Positions 6,031 through 6,577 of a DNA stretch of 6,577 bases are shown one piece after another. This DNA is from an uncultured Ruminococcus sp. (GTDB lineage: Bacteria > Bacillota > Clostridia > Oscillospirales > Ruminococcaceae): the NCBI GenBank assembly GCA_900545285.1, contig UQYK01000073.1, positions 1-6,577 of the forward strand. Direction: 5' to 3'. How positions within the stretch are numbered: the stretch's first letter is position 1; every line of letters starts with the position of its first letter. The notes under the pieces are model-generated. The model was not told where the DNA came from, did not search any database, and saw nothing but the letters and a program-made list of their open reading frames with translations. The translations under genes and the position numbers were made by a program.

Positions 6031-6510
6031 ATGAAACGCAGTGACTACTTATCCTGGGATGAATATTTCATGGGAATTGCGCTTCTCTCCGCAGAACGCA
6101 GCAAGGACAGCAATACACAGGTGGGTGCCTGCATTGTAAACCAGGAGCATAAAATTGTATCCGTTGGCTATAATGGCATGCCTACCGGCTGCAATGACGA
6201 TGACATGCCCTGGGAACGGGAAGGGGATTTTCTGAACACGAAATATCCCTTTGTCTGCCATGCGGAATTGAATGCAATCTTAAACCGCAGCGCCGGCAGC
6301 TTGCAGGGTTGCAGTCTGTATGTCACGCTGTTCCCCTGCAACGAATGCGCAAAGGCGATTATTCAGAGCGGCATCCGGGAAATCATCTACTATGACAACA
6401 AGTATGCTGACAGCGATGCAACTAAAGCTTCGCAGCGGATGTTTCTGCTGACAGGCGTGACTTGCCGTCCTTACCATCATACGGAACGTCAGCTCACATT
6501 GACATTTTAA
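6031..6510 (+). CDS. Deoxycytidylate (dCMP) deaminase
   Basis: A 159-residue zinc enzyme that deaminates dCMP to dUMP, the thymidylate synthase substrate, in the cytoplasm. The deaminase signature is complete: H77-A-E79 (CHAELNAI), with E79 as proton shuttle, and P102-C103-N-E-C106; H77, C103 and C106 bind zinc. SNTQVGACIV (27-36) and GYNGMPTGCNDDD (46-58) are typical of dCMP rather than cytidine deaminases; the GYNG region contributes to allosteric control by dCTP and dTTP in characterised members. The segment from TKYPFVCHAELNAI through LFPCNECAKAIIQSGI strongly recalls eukaryotic DCTD, more than Bacillus ComEB, by memory. It follows the cellulase by 15 bp with its own AAAGGAG and is followed by a strong terminator, so it likely closes the operon. 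Intact; the function is well supported. Confidence 0.94.
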   Translation: MKRSDYLSWDEYFMGIALLSAERSKDSNTQVGACIVNQEHKIVSVGYNGMPTGCNDDDMPWEREGDFLNTKYPFVCHAELNAILNRSAGSLQGCSLYVTLFPCNECAKAIIQSGIREIIYYDNKYADSDATKASQRMFLLTGVTCRPYHHTERQLTLTF

Positions 6511-6529
6511 AAATCTTTGTGCAAAACTG

Positions 6530-6544
6530 CTATATTTTATATAG
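6530..6544. repeat. AT-rich palindrome abutting the terminator
   Basis: CTATAT (6530-6535) and ATATAG (6539-6544) form a perfect 6-bp inverted repeat around TTT, directly against the base of the terminator hairpin. It is too AT-rich to be a stable RNA hairpin. It may be chance in AT-rich intergenic DNA, or a small protein-binding site. Confidence 0.3.
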
Positions 6545-6577
6545 AAAAGCACCCCTGATTCTTCAGGGGTGCTTTTT
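6545..6577 (+). terminator. Intrinsic terminator of the cellulase-deaminase unit
   Basis: AAAAGCACCCCTGA (6545-6558) pairs perfectly with TCAGGGGTGCTTTT (6563-6576), a 14-bp stem with the 4-nt loop TTCT, GC-rich in its core and ending in a T-run at the window edge. The A-run on the left arm means it would also work on the minus strand, so a convergent gene beyond the window would share it. It lies 34 nt after the deaminase stop. Confidence 0.93.

Noticed and set aside
6517..6545. A promoter-like pair TTGTGC and TATAGA with 17-nt spacing behind the deaminase
   Set aside because: The boxes are weak and the putative start lies inside a strong terminator hairpin; the AT-rich gap explains the match.

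Overview
The window reads as chromosomal DNA from a cellulosome-forming, low-to-mid G+C Firmicute of the Ruminococcaceae. The evidence is a Bacillus/Clostridium-type primary sigma factor, three mother-cell sporulation genes of the Firmicutes (yqfC, yqfD, ylbJ/spoVV), and a secreted GH5 cellulase with a Thr-rich linker and a C-terminal dockerin of the Ruminococcus style. Base composition looks near half G+C, which with the dockerin suggests something like Ruminococcus champanellensis rather than the more AT-rich R. albus, R. flavefaciens or R. bromii. The species is an inference from memory, not an identification.

Layout. 1-166: leader of rpoD, with a short hairpin just before the ribosome binding site. 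167-1246 (+): rpoD. 1257-2728 (-): the two-gene unit yqfC-yqfD, translationally coupled by an ATGA overlap and converging on rpoD with only 10 bp between the stop codons. 2729-2885: divergent intergenic region with a good sigma-E-like promoter facing ylbJ. 2886-4001 (+): ylbJ (spoVV homologue). 4002-4155: AT-rich gap carrying a near-consensus sigma-A promoter. 4156-6015 (+): GH5 cellulase with dockerin. 6031-6510 (+): dCMP deaminase, 15 bp behind the cellulase and probably on the same transcript. 6545-6577: strong intrinsic terminator ending the window.

How the genes work together. rpoD is housekeeping. yqfC, yqfD and ylbJ are parts of the sigma-E regulon in Bacillus; YlbJ/SpoVV there carries dipicolinic acid across the outer forespore membrane. 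The cellulase is a secreted enzyme for docking on a scaffoldin, and the deaminase makes dUMP for dTTP synthesis. Their co-location with sporulation genes looks like ordinary gene packing, not a joint system.

The most notable structures are an intrinsic terminator for rpoD buried inside the coding sequence of the convergent yqfD gene, a sigma-E-like promoter ahead of ylbJ, a degenerate first calcium loop in the dockerin, and a dCMP deaminase that resembles the eukaryotic DCTD type. I do not see a new defence, mobile or multi-gene system, CRISPR array, tRNA or rRNA in this window.
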